Origin: Candidatus Methylacidiphilales bacterium
Lineage (GTDB): Bacteria > Pseudomonadota > Gammaproteobacteria > JASGCS01
Reading direction: 5' to 3'
DNA: 64,000 bases
Assembly: GCA_030054035.1 (NCBI GenBank)
Contig: JASGCS010000006.1
Coordinates: 29,130-93,129 of the forward strand
In this document: positions 55,460-63,890 of the stretch, one piece after another
How the letters are laid out: every line of letters starts with the position of its first letter
How positions within the stretch are numbered: the stretch's first letter is position 1
Translations under genes and position numbers: made by a program
Notes under the pieces: model-generated
The model's database searches: none
Seen by the model: only the letters and a program-made list of their open reading frames with translations
Told to the model about the DNA's origin: nothing

Positions 55460-56764
55460 TTACTTTTTGCTAATAATTTCACTACTCTTAGGAGAGTCTG
55501 TGACAAGATTTTCAGATGCAATATTTTGAATAAAGCTTACGACTTCATTCATGTCTCTTTCAAAAAAAGGATTTCTGGTTAACTTTGAAATCGGAATGTT
55601 TTTTGGAATATTGGTTAGCCCGCCTTGAATCCAGCTTTTGGGAGGCTTACGGCAATCAAAATTTCTAGCATCTATGCATGCCATTGGTCCGTTTTCGGAA
55701 TATATAGGATTGTTCCATTTGATAAAGTATCCCAGATGCGACATTGAAACAACTTTATCCTCTGGCGAAGCCGAATTCAAATAGGTGGCCGAGTTTCCAT
55801 ATAATTCATATTGAGAGTCTTTGTCATTGGTATTTAAAAAGAGTTTTAAGTTTGCCAATTTTTTTCTTGCGAAAGAAATCACACCCCGGTAGTTGGTTAC
55901 TTCATCTTGGTCTGAAATCATCAGCATAGTTGGTGTATTAATTGGCTTTGCCTTAGTAACTAAACCTAAATGACTAAACAGTATCTTTGCTGCATTGATA
56001 CTCTGGGTTAAATAAAAAACCGGGGAGAGTCTGCCAAAATCGTTAGTAGGCAAGTAAGATAAAAATCTAGAGCCAATAGACGCATGTAGTGGCGCGTGTT
56101 TCGTGACAAAAAAAGCTGGGGCAAACAAAATCATACCGTGAATTTGCTGGTTAAATTTTTGTGAAAATAAAACGGAGAGAAGGCCGCCGTAGGAATGACC
56201 TATGAGAATTCTTTTACTATCTGGTGTTGAGTTAATAAATGCCTGAATTCTTGCCTCAACTTGTTTTAAGACAACTTCTCCATTTAATGACAATAGGTCG
56301 CCTGGCTTCGTGGCATGCCCAGGAAGCAAGATAGCAGTTGCCTCTATACAATTTTTTTGTAAGTGTTCGGCGAGGTCTTTCATTGAGTTTGGTGAAGCGT
56401 AAAGACCGTGAATAAGCAGTGCTGAGATCTTTTGTTTTTGATTACAGGCTTCGGGGTCAACCGCGAGCGTAAAAGGTTTGTTTAAGCGCACCATTTCAGG
56501 TACAGTAAAATCAGGTAGGGCCTTAGATCTGGTTAATAAATAATCAACTACTTTTTTTTCATATTGCTCAAATGGTTCCCCGGCATCAATAAAACTATAG
56601 TTTCCACTATAAAACCAAGTGCCTTGTGGCATATTATTAAACACCTTAGCGAGATTGCTATCTTTATTCTTGAAACTGTAAAGATAAGCAAAACCAAGAC
56701 CGATCATTCCTAACAATATAATTAAAAATAAAATTGAGAGCAAAAACATAAATACATATTTCAT
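55460..56764 (-). CDS. Membrane-anchored alpha/beta hydrolase
   Basis: 434 residues. An N-terminal anchor (MKYVFMFLLSILFLIILLGM) precedes an alpha/beta hydrolase core: the oxyanion strand ISALLIHGLYASPNSMKDLA, the nucleophile serine in LIGHSYGGLLSVLF, an acid in MISDQDEV and the histidine in SMSHLGYFI. It is longer than typical monoacylglycerol lipases, with an extended C-terminal part. The protein probably faces the periplasm; the substrate (lipid or ester) is unknown. An ATG at 56776 is an alternative start. It lies between a glycosyltransferase gene and recF. Confidence 0.85.
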   Translation of the reverse strand: MKYVFMFLLSILFLIILLGMIGLGFAYLYSFKNKDSNLAKVFNNMPQGTWFYSGNYSFIDAGEPFEQYEKKVVDYLLTRSKALPDFTVPEMVRLNKPFTLAVDPEACNQKQKISALLIHGLYASPNSMKDLAEHLQKNCIEATAILLPGHATKPGDLLSLNGEVVLKQVEARIQAFINSTPDSKRILIGHSYGGLLSVLFSQKFNQQIHGMILFAPAFFVTKHAPLHASIGSRFLSYLPTNDFGRLSPVFYLTQSINAAKILFSHLGLVTKAKPINTPTMLMISDQDEVTNYRGVISFARKKLANLKLFLNTNDKDSQYELYGNSATYLNSASPEDKVVSMSHLGYFIKWNNPIYSENGPMACIDARNFDCRKPPKSWIQGGLTNIPKNIPISKLTRNPFFERDMNEVVSFIQNIASENLVTDSPKSSEIISKK

Positions 56765-56772
56765 GGTCAATA

Positions 56773-57726
56773 TCATATGTTACTATAATGGCATTTACCA
56801 TACACACGCACCAAGTTGTTATCATGATGAATAGTGATATGTGCTTTAGGATTGCCTAGGTGTTTTGTCCAACCATATTTATCAGCGTATTTATAAAATA
56901 AAATTGAAAAAATGGCCTGGTCATAGCGATGATTCAGGATTGTAGCTCCCCGAGGAGCAACAAGGTCAGGATCATTACAGGAGTTTTTCCATTCAGTTAT
57001 TAGGTCATGTACTAATTCATTTTTAGTCTCTAGCACTATGCAGCCTCCCATTTTCATTTCATCATCCAGATAAGGCTCGCCTTGTAATTTAGAAACGGTA
57101 TCTTGGTGAGTCAGTTTTTTTATTGTGTGCCAAGTGGTGAAAGCTGTAACAGGTCCTTGAGCAATAAGCTCATAAAATGTTTGTGGCGCTTCATTCGCAT
57201 TCAGCAATTTTTTCTTCTCAAAACTTACGCTAATTTGATTTCCTGCATCACACCAAATAAGGTAATCGCAAGTAGCGTTTTGTAACTCGTAATGAATAAT
57301 ATTAGGTTTCCAGCTATAAGCACCTGCGTAAAATCTGTCTGTGTTTTGATTTAACTGGCTTTCAATTGAAAACCAGTTTGGGTGTTTTGAGAAATCAAAA
57401 GTTTTAAAAGAATACCCAAACAGGGCGCAGACTTGTTTTATCGTGGTGGGAATATGCGCAGTATCTAAATTATAAAAGATTAAATTACAATTTGGTAAAT
57501 TCTCAGCAACTGAAATAATGAAAGGTAATGCGGATGCATAGTGATTTTTGGTTGAGCCGGTAACAATGGTGATGCTAGGGTATTTTTGAAAATATCGTTT
57601 TACTGGTTTGGGGATAAATTTATATGTCTGCCTAAAGATAATAGTTGCCCATGCTCTTTTAATGCTTATAAAAATAGGTTTGCCTACATTGAATAAAAAC
57701 TTAAATAGAAATACTACCAAATACAT
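56773..57726 (-). CDS. GT-A-like glycosyltransferase with WCDAGN motif, paralogue 2
   Basis: 317 residues. It closely follows its paralogue at 44334-45281: YPSITIVTGSTKNHYASALP, YNLDTAHIPTT, RFYAGAYSWKPNIIHYEL, YLIWCDAGNQISVS, DDEMKMGGCIVL and LNHRYDQAIFSILFYKYADK. The start at 57726 gives a hydrophobic N-terminus (MYLVVFLFKFLFNV); a longer frame upstream lies inside mnmE. The gene is inserted between mnmE and the hydrolase gene, an unusual place in the otherwise standard rpmH-to-mnmE string. Confidence 0.62.
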   Translation of the reverse strand: MYLVVFLFKFLFNVGKPIFISIKRAWATIIFRQTYKFIPKPVKRYFQKYPSITIVTGSTKNHYASALPFIISVAENLPNCNLIFYNLDTAHIPTTIKQVCALFGYSFKTFDFSKHPNWFSIESQLNQNTDRFYAGAYSWKPNIIHYELQNATCDYLIWCDAGNQISVSFEKKKLLNANEAPQTFYELIAQGPVTAFTTWHTIKKLTHQDTVSKLQGEPYLDDEMKMGGCIVLETKNELVHDLITEWKNSCNDPDLVAPRGATILNHRYDQAIFSILFYKYADKYGWTKHLGNPKAHITIHHDNNLVRVYGKCHYSNI

Positions 57727-57730
57727 GATG

Positions 57731-59128
57731 TTATTTCCCAATACAGAAAGTTGAAAATATCTTACCAAGCAACTCATCGTTCGTGGTTTCGCCGACAAGT
57801 TCTGAAATGGCCTGCAGTGACATTCTAAGCTCTTCGCAAGCGAGCACAATATTCTCGGAAGTACCACTAAAATAGCATGCCGCTTGGTTTAAATGATCTC
57901 TACTTTTAGTCAGGCATTGAATGTGCCTAGCTCTAGCCGAAAACTCATTATCTGAATGCTGCTGGTTTTGAACTACTGACTCCCAGTGATGCAGGAGTGT
58001 GCCAAGTGTATCATGAATTAAAGTGCTAAGAATTATGGCTTGAGACCCATCACTTAACAAAACGCTTTTTTGCTCACTAGGGTATAAATCACTTCCGGTG
58101 AAAATAAAATCTATCGGACAATCCCCTAATCGCAATTTTATCGCAGCTAACTCTTTGTCTGATTCTAACATTTGTTCTAGATCTTCTTTATTTTTGCAAG
58201 AGTAGTCAAGTTTTGTTATATAGGCGATGCGATCTACTCTAGAAAAAAGTTGCTTTGCTCGCTCCTGTCCAATAAGCTCGATAGTATCAATTGAACTCCT
58301 AAGCCCTGCGGTATCATAAAGCGTGATAGGTATTTGAGCAATAGCTATTTGTTCTTTGAGAATATCTCTGGTTGTGCCAGGCATTTCAGAAACAATAGCA
58401 GTGCCTTCACCAACCAGAGCGTTAAATAGACTTGATTTTCCCGCGTTAGGCTTCCCGGCAATTGCAATATGCAGCCCTTCAGTAATTAGTTTTCCATAAT
58501 TACATCGTTCAATAAAGGTAGTTAGTTCATGTGACACTGATTGGGACTTGCTTGCTAATGTTTCACATGAAACTATTTCAATGTCCTCATTGCTAAAATC
58601 AATATGTGCCTCTGCCTCAACAAAGATATCAAGAATGCTGTTTTTTAGAATCTTACAGAATTTTGAAAGTTCGCCTTGAAGAGACCTAGTGCAGGCTATG
58701 AGGTTTCGTTTTGTTGTTGCGTGAATGAGGTCCACGATAGCCTCCGCTTGGGCAAGATCTATTTTTCCATGCAGATAGGCTCGTTCTGAAAACTCTCCAG
58801 GGTTCGCCATTCTTGCGCCACCATTAATACAGGCCTCGATAATTATTGATATGAGCACATGGTTTCCATGACATTGGATTTCTAGGCTCTCCTCTCCTGT
58901 AAAACTTTTATTTTGCTGATAGGTAATGACCACAACTTGATCTATAATTCCATCAATCTCAAGGTTTACAACCTGAGCTAGTCTTGGAGTGCTGTCTCTT
59001 AACTTTCCATTGAAACAAACGCGACTTGCGAGGCTAATACAACCTAATCCTGAAAGTCTAATAACTGCAATGCCAGATTTACCAGTGGCACTGGCCAAGG
59101 CAACAATGATATCACTTAGTGTTCTAAT
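57731..59128 (-). CDS. mnmE: tRNA modification GTPase MnmE (ATT start likely)
   Basis: 465 residues. With MnmG it makes cmnm5U34 in tRNA. N-terminal folate-binding domain (SATGKSGIAVIRLSG, SFTGEESLEIQCHG), an internal G domain with IAGKPNAGKSSLFNALVG, DTAGLR and GSD, and the C-terminal FCIGK with the essential cysteine. The only canonical start (TTG at 59098) would cut off the conserved DIIVALA strand. An ATT at 59128 overlaps the yidC stop (ATTAG), has GGAAG nine bases before and restores the family N-terminus. A parS-like site lies inside. Confidence 0.93.
   Translation of the reverse strand: MRTLSDIIVALASATGKSGIAVIRLSGLGCISLASRVCFNGKLRDSTPRLAQVVNLEIDGIIDQVVVITYQQNKSFTGEESLEIQCHGNHVLISIIIEACINGGARMANPGEFSERAYLHGKIDLAQAEAIVDLIHATTKRNLIACTRSLQGELSKFCKILKNSILDIFVEAEAHIDFSNEDIEIVSCETLASKSQSVSHELTTFIERCNYGKLITEGLHIAIAGKPNAGKSSLFNALVGEGTAIVSEMPGTTRDILKEQIAIAQIPITLYDTAGLRSSIDTIELIGQERAKQLFSRVDRIAYITKLDYSCKNKEDLEQMLESDKELAAIKLRLGDCPIDFIFTGSDLYPSEQKSVLLSDGSQAIILSTLIHDTLGTLLHHWESVVQNQQHSDNEFSARARHIQCLTKSRDHLNQAACYFSGTSENIVLACEELRMSLQAISELVGETTNDELLGKIFSTFCIGK
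58559..58574. promoter_or_regulatory. parS-like centromere site inside mnmE
   Basis: TGTTTCACATGAAACT matches the parS consensus at 14 of 16 bases and the recF site at 15 of 16, in the same orientation. It lies 3.5 kb from the recF site and 3.1 kb from dnaA. Confidence 0.68.
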
Positions 59129-60803
59129 GCGCTCGGTCTTCCTTGAGCTTTAACCTATATTCAATGACTAATTGTTGCAACACTGACAAAATATTATTAA
59201 CTACCCAATAGAGCACAAGACCTGAAGGAAAAATAATGCTCATCGCACCAAACACTAATGGAAGCATTGAGAATATTTTTTGTTGAAGCGGATCGGCTGG
59301 CTGGGCTGTTAGTTTCTGTTGGACGATCATGCTCATGGTCATCAAGACAGGCAGAACATAGAAAGGGTCTGCTTCGGAAAGGTCTTTTATCCATAAAATC
59401 CAAGGGGAGTACTTCATCTCAACTGACTCTGAAAGCATCCAGAATAAAGCAATAAAAACAGGAATTTGTAAAAGCACTGGAAGACAGCCGCTTAAAGGAT
59501 TGATCTTATTTTCTTTATAAAGCCTCATCATCTCTATGCCTAATTTTTGCCTATCATCAGCATGTCGTTCTTTTAGCGCTAGCATTTCAGGCTGAACCTT
59601 TTTAATGTTGGCCATAGAGACAAAAGCAATTTCAGCAGGATAATATAATATCGCCCTAATAACAAATGTTAACAAGACGATTGCCCAACCCCAGTTGCCT
59701 ACATTTTCATGAAAGAATTCTAATAGCCAAAACATGGGTTTTGATAAAAAACTTAATATTCCATAATCAATAACTTTAGATAACGTTGGGGTGGTTTTTT
59801 CTAGTTTTTTTGAGCTTTTTGGTCCAAAATAAAATTTAGAGTGCCAGGTTTCTTTACTTGCCGGTCCAATATTTTTTCCTGGCAAAAAACCACCAAGTAT
59901 TACTTTTCCTTTGTTTGCAGAAGCTCTTGAATAGTAATCGGTCGCTTGGTCTTTAGGAGGAATCCAAGCAGAAACAAAATAATGATCCACAAAAGCAAAC
60001 CAGCTGTCTTTTAAAGTTGCTTTATAAGATCCTTCTTGAAGTGTTGAGTAGCTTAATTTTTTATAGCCCTGCTCTTCATTAAATGTTGCTGCCCCAAGAT
60101 AACTGCTTGAAAAAATTGGTTTAGTTCTGGGTGTTGCAACTTGTTGCACAAAGGGGAAAATATCTATGTTGTTTTTTAACTTGTCTGAGGTAATTACTGT
60201 AAGAGCTAGGTCAACTTCAAAGGAAGATTTATAAAATGAGTATGATTTTAAAACGGTAATCTGATCATTACTCCAAGCAAAAGTAATTACGCTTACATCG
60301 CCTCTTGATTTTTCAATGAGTCTGTAATCACTCGTCAATTCTGGTAACATCGTCTGATCACCATTAGTTGTAAAGCCAGATTGGAGCATTAGGTACTCTT
60401 GCTCCGAGTTTCCTAAAATTTCGTAATTGGTATTGTTGGCATTAAAATATGAAGAAAGAACAATTGCTTGTATATCGCCCCCGACTGAGCTTAGCTTTGC
60501 AGTAAACCCATCGGTACTGGTTTCAACTAAAGAGGCCGAGGTGGTTTTTATTGATGGTGTAGAGGAGAAAATGGGAGCCTCTATTTGATTAGCGGAAGGA
60601 GTGTCTTTTGGAGATTGGACAGGTAATTGTGGGCTGTCTTTTATTGGTACTATTTGATCAGGTAAGGTTGCGCTTTTAGATGCCACATTGTTTTTAGCAA
60701 CCGGTTGATTGTCAGCTTCCCATGCTTGATAGAGTGCATAAAAATGTATCCCTACGATAAGATAAAGAAATATTCTTAAGGTTTCTCTATAATTATGTTT
60801 CAT
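59124..60803 (-). CDS. yidC: Membrane protein insertase YidC
   Basis: 559 residues, close to E. coli YidC (548). First membrane segment near the N-terminus (LRIFLYLIVGIHFYALYQAW), a large periplasmic domain (about 45-345) and the five-segment core with GNWGWAIVLLTFVIRAILYY, NPLSGCLPVLLQIPVFIALFW and LVLYWVVNNILSVLQQL. It inserts inner-membrane proteins with or without Sec. The start at 60803 is favoured over an ATG at 60875. It overlaps yidD by 11 bases, and mnmE starts on its stop codon. Confidence 0.96.
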   Translation of the reverse strand: MKHNYRETLRIFLYLIVGIHFYALYQAWEADNQPVAKNNVASKSATLPDQIVPIKDSPQLPVQSPKDTPSANQIEAPIFSSTPSIKTTSASLVETSTDGFTAKLSSVGGDIQAIVLSSYFNANNTNYEILGNSEQEYLMLQSGFTTNGDQTMLPELTSDYRLIEKSRGDVSVITFAWSNDQITVLKSYSFYKSSFEVDLALTVITSDKLKNNIDIFPFVQQVATPRTKPIFSSSYLGAATFNEEQGYKKLSYSTLQEGSYKATLKDSWFAFVDHYFVSAWIPPKDQATDYYSRASANKGKVILGGFLPGKNIGPASKETWHSKFYFGPKSSKKLEKTTPTLSKVIDYGILSFLSKPMFWLLEFFHENVGNWGWAIVLLTFVIRAILYYPAEIAFVSMANIKKVQPEMLALKERHADDRQKLGIEMMRLYKENKINPLSGCLPVLLQIPVFIALFWMLSESVEMKYSPWILWIKDLSEADPFYVLPVLMTMSMIVQQKLTAQPADPLQQKIFSMLPLVFGAMSIIFPSGLVLYWVVNNILSVLQQLVIEYRLKLKEDRAH

Positions 60804-61065
60804 GGTTAACTTTTTGTACTGGATCAAACCCAGAAGGGCCGAATGGATTGCATTTAATAATTCTTTTAATTCCAAAAAACAACCCTTTTAAAGGACCATG
60901 TGTTGTGATTGACTCGATCATATAGTTAGAGCAGGTTGGATAAAACCTGCATGCCGTTGGAAACCACATGGAAAGCCACGCAGACAAAAACAATTGATAA
61001 GCCTTAACACAACCAATAACAGCCCTTCCACATAACAAAAGTAAAAAGTTGGTAAATAAAATCAC
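60793..61065 (-). CDS. yidD: Membrane protein insertion efficiency factor YidD
   Basis: 90 residues, with the family pattern KAYQLFLSAWL, CRFYPTCSNYMIESI and KRIIKCNPFGPSGFDPV. YidD is a small membrane-bound protein encoded between rnpA and yidC in most bacteria. It lies one base after rnpA and overlaps yidC. Confidence 0.95.
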   Translation of the reverse strand: MILFTNFLLLLCGRAVIGCVKAYQLFLSAWLSMWFPTACRFYPTCSNYMIESITTHGPLKGLFFGIKRIIKCNPFGPSGFDPVQKVNHET

Positions 61066-61066
61066 C

Positions 61067-61408
61067 TCAGAAAACCCGTACTTGTTGGTTAAACTTTTTC
61101 CAATCTTCTAATAATACTTGATAGCTGCCCGCAATATCTGTATTTGAAATAATTTTATTTAGTGACACTACAATATCAATGGCTGGAAATTGATTTTGTA
61201 GTTTCTTAAAAATTTCTCGGTTTCTTCTTTTAAGTTTATTCCTATGCACTGCCAGTTTACATTGTCTGACAGAAATCGCTTGTCCGAGTCTTGGCTGTAA
61301 CATTTCATTTTTACAGAATTTGAAGGATAAAGCATTCGTCCTCACTCTTTTGCCGTTGCTATAAACGAGTGAAAAATCCTGAGAATTTCTTAGAGAAATG
61401 TTTTTCAA
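61067..61408 (-). CDS. rnpA: Ribonuclease P protein component
   Basis: 113 residues. LRNSQDFSLVYSNGKRVRTN at the N-terminus, AISVRQCKLAVHRNKLKRRNREIF (the RNR-type RNA-binding motif) and DIVVSLNK follow. It assists the RNase P RNA in tRNA 5' maturation. It comes four bases after rpmH, as in nearly all bacteria. Confidence 0.94.
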   Translation of the reverse strand: MKNISLRNSQDFSLVYSNGKRVRTNALSFKFCKNEMLQPRLGQAISVRQCKLAVHRNKLKRRNREIFKKLQNQFPAIDIVVSLNKIISNTDIAGSYQVLLEDWKKFNQQVRVF

Positions 61409-61412
61409 AAAA

Positions 61413-61547
61413 TTAAACAGCTAATTTTTTTCTTTTTTTTGCTCTGCGAGAGTTTAAAACCGCTCTGCCGCTAGAAGTTTTCATTCTTTTTCTAAAGCCG
61501 TGAGTTTTTTTTCTTTTGCCTTTTTTTGGTTGGTATGTTCGCTTCAT
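61413..61547 (-). CDS. rpmH: 50S ribosomal protein L34
   Basis: 44 residues: [20 protein letters not shown], then [20 protein letters not shown] and KLAV. This is the typical highly basic L34 sequence and length. It is the first gene of the minus-strand rpmH-rnpA-yidD-yidC-mnmE group and diverges from dnaA. Confidence 0.97.
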   Translation of the reverse strand: MKRTYQPKKGKRKKTHGFRKRMKTSSGRAVLNSRRAKKRKKLAV

Positions 61548-61714
61548 GGTAATTGTGTATTATCTAATTTCCCTTATTTTACACTTATTTTTTAATAGAT
61601 AACAGGTCTACCACATTTATATAGCCTGTGCTAAACTTTTTTTTAACAAAAGTAAAATATATTATTGCACAGGGCATAAAAATTTTGTAACTTATTACCA
61701 TCACTAAAAAAAAT
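61548..61714. promoter_or_regulatory. rpmH-dnaA divergent region, possible oriC part
   Basis: 167 AT-rich bases between divergent rpmH and dnaA. It must hold both promoters and may be part of the origin. A near-palindrome, GCCTGTGC at about 61624 and GCACAGGGC at about 61668, could be an operator. Possible weak DnaA boxes (TCTACCACA, TATTGCACA) are far from TTATCCACA, and no clear box cluster is visible. Confidence 0.45.
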
Positions 61715-63019
61715 ATGAACAGCACAGCTCTTTGGAAAGAATGTATTGCGTCACTCATTAAAAAATGGGACGAGGCAACTGTAAGAGATCTTCTTGAGCC
61801 ACTTTATACCGAAATTAGAAAAAGTGATTTTTGTATTTATATTCCAAGCCAACAAATTATTGAAACAATTAAAAGCAGGTATTTGGAAGATATCAAGGGT
61901 TTTATTCGTTCTAAAGATAAAGATATTGTTTCAGTTTGTTTATTCTTAGTTAAGCACGACCGAAGACAAGAAGAAATTATTCAGCAGCAACTTTCCTTAA
62001 TTGACACTGCGTTAACATTTGATACATTTATTACCGGAACTTCAAATGAATTTGCCTATGGGCTCTGTAAAACCGTTGCAGAAAATCCTAAGACCCATAA
62101 CGGACATGTGATGATTTATAGTACTTATGGTTTGGGTAAAACCCATCTTTTAAATGCCACTGCCATGCATATAAAAAAAACATTACCACAAACAACGTAT
62201 CTTTTTGTACATGCAGAAAAATTTGTAGTAGAGATGGTAAATGCCATTACCAACAACAGGCTTGAAGCATTCAGAGCGCAATATCGTTCAGTGGATGTAT
62301 TGTTAATTGATGACTGTCACTTTTTTAATGAAAAGGAACGCTCACAAGAAGAATTAATGAATATACTTTTACACTTAAATAGCTTAAAACGAACTGTTAT
62401 TATGACATTTGGTAACGATGACGAACAACTATGTAATGTAGATGAAAGACTTAAAACTTTTTTTCAGTGGTGCATTACAGCGCGCATTGAAGCTCCTTCG
62501 TTAGAAACAAGAAAATTATTAATACAACAAAAATTCAACCAGGCACACTGTGAACAAACCATCAACCAACAAGTAATTGAATATATAGCAATGAATTTTG
62601 TTTCAAATGTTAGAGAAATTGATGGCGCAGTTAAAAAACTAATAGCCTATTCAAAGTTTTTAAAGTCCACTATCACAATAGATTTTGTCAAACATACATT
62701 TAGAGACTTTATTTCTCTTAAACAAAGAAATATAACCATTGATAAGATTCAAAAAATCGTTGCTGATTTTTATAAAATCTCACAACAATCTTTAGTCAGT
62801 AAAAGTAGATCTAAATCTTTAATTGTTCCCAGGCAAGTTGCTATGTATTTAGCAAGAAAAATGACAAAACAAAGTTTGCCAGAAATCGGTAAAAATTTTA
62901 ACGATCGTGATCACGCAACTGTATTATACGCATGTAAAATAATTGAACAAATACTTTCAAAAGATAAAAAAATTAAAAGCGAAATAACCAACTTAGAACA
63001 CACTATATTAAATGGTTAA
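61715..63019 (+). CDS. dnaA: Replication initiator DnaA with altered ATPase motifs
   Basis: 434 residues. Domain I (LWKECIASL), the AAA+ domain III and the DNA-binding domain IV (PRQVAMYLARKMTKQSLPEIG and RDHATVLYAC) are all present, so identity is certain. Walker A reads STYGLGKT at 136-143, lacking the first glycine of GGTGLGKT, and the box VII stretch reads LKTFFQW at 246-252, with Phe in place of the arginine finger of LKSRFGW. Walker B LLIDDCHFF and the sensor 2 arginine in NVREIDGA remain. dnaN does not follow. It diverges from rpmH and converges with the gene at 63167-63859. Confidence 0.93.
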   Translation: MNSTALWKECIASLIKKWDEATVRDLLEPLYTEIRKSDFCIYIPSQQIIETIKSRYLEDIKGFIRSKDKDIVSVCLFLVKHDRRQEEIIQQQLSLIDTALTFDTFITGTSNEFAYGLCKTVAENPKTHNGHVMIYSTYGLGKTHLLNATAMHIKKTLPQTTYLFVHAEKFVVEMVNAITNNRLEAFRAQYRSVDVLLIDDCHFFNEKERSQEELMNILLHLNSLKRTVIMTFGNDDEQLCNVDERLKTFFQWCITARIEAPSLETRKLLIQQKFNQAHCEQTINQQVIEYIAMNFVSNVREIDGAVKKLIAYSKFLKSTITIDFVKHTFRDFISLKQRNITIDKIQKIVADFYKISQQSLVSKSRSKSLIVPRQVAMYLARKMTKQSLPEIGKNFNDRDHATVLYACKIIEQILSKDKKIKSEITNLEHTILNG

Positions 63020-63084
63020 TAACAAGTTATTAATAATAAATAACAATCTAATTAGCACAGTTATTTATTATTAATAACTTGTTA
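63020..63084. repeat. Perfect 25-base inverted repeat after dnaA
   Basis: Arms 63020-63044 and 63060-63084 are exact reverse complements (TAACAAGTTATTAATAATAA with TAAC, and its partner), with a 15-base loop. It starts on the base after the dnaA stop. It lacks a U-tract and is A+T only apart from a few bases. It may act as a bidirectional terminator between convergent genes, or be part of an unwinding region of the origin. Confidence 0.85.
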
Positions 63085-63142
63085 GTAATCTTATAATTGA
63101 TGATTTTATAGCTATTATTTGAACTTGGATTGTTAAAATAAG

Positions 63143-63195
63143 AGTTTTATAATAGTAATAATAAACTTAAAATTTTTTCTTTATATTATAAAACT
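63143..63195. repeat. 12-base inverted repeat at the end of the AT-rich gene
   Basis: AGTTTTATAATA at 63143-63154 pairs with TATTATAAAACT at 63184-63195. The right arm covers the last codons of the gene at 63167-63859. It may serve as a terminator for that gene. Chance is possible in such AT-rich DNA. Confidence 0.4.
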
Positions 63196-63859
63196 TATTA
63201 TAAAAATATAAATAAAGAAGTTGGTAAAATGAAGCCTTACCTAGATAACTTTCTCTGTTGTTTTTAACAAATGTAATACTTTTATTTAAAGTATAAATAA
63301 AGTTTTCATACTCATTATTTACTTCTACTTTTGAATGGTTTTGTAGTGTTTGAAAATTATTATTATCTAGGATTATTTTTAGAATCTTATCAGCTGGAAA
63401 TATATAATCTGGATAATAATATATTTCATTTTTTAACCATGGAATTAATTTACCAGTCAAATATATTTCTAAGGTAGTAAATAAAATAATTCCCCCTCTA
63501 GATTTACTAAATAAATACCTTAATAGTAAGCTTTGATTTTGCTTACTATCATCTATAACTATAAAATTACTATGTTTGATTATAGCAGCACTAATTTTAT
63601 TATTACGTAATAACTTCTTTAGATATTTCTTTGAATGATAATTATCTATATAAACTACTATAAGATTTTTGAATTCAAAAAAATATTTTTGTAAATTATT
63701 GTTTATTTCGTTATGATCATATGAAGTAATTATATATGTTGGTAAATTATAATTAATAGTATTTTTCTTTTTTCTTATTTTATTTATTAGAAAAATAGCA
63801 ATTGTTTTAAGTTTAATTTTATATAAATAAAATGTAAAATAAGTTAAAAAATATCTCAT
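63167..63859 (-). CDS. Hypothetical AT-rich protein next to the origin
   Basis: 230 residues, very rich in Lys, Asn, Ile and Tyr, and more AT-rich than all other genes of the window. The first 30 residues are hydrophobic with a basic patch. No family was recognised; IILFTTLEIYLTGKLIPWL and YYYPDYIFPADKIL are slightly like polysaccharide-related proteins, and the next gene is a GT2, but this is weak. The composition suggests recent acquisition or relaxed selection. Confidence 0.55.
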   Translation of the reverse strand: MRYFLTYFTFYLYKIKLKTIAIFLINKIRKKKNTINYNLPTYIITSYDHNEINNNLQKYFFEFKNLIVVYIDNYHSKKYLKKLLRNNKISAAIIKHSNFIVIDDSKQNQSLLLRYLFSKSRGGIILFTTLEIYLTGKLIPWLKNEIYYYPDYIFPADKILKIILDNNNFQTLQNHSKVEVNNEYENFIYTLNKSITFVKNNRESYLGKASFYQLLYLYFYNKFYNIKKKF

Positions 63860-63866
63860 GTATTAA

Positions 63867-63872
63867 TATAAT
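63867..63872 (+). promoter_or_regulatory. TATAAT element before the GT2 gene at the right edge
   Basis: TTAAAA, 17 bases, TATAAT, with the -10 about 18 bases before the ATG at 63891. The -35 is weak. In AT-rich DNA this can be chance. Confidence 0.35.
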
Positions 63873-63890
63873 AAGTATATACTAAATTTG

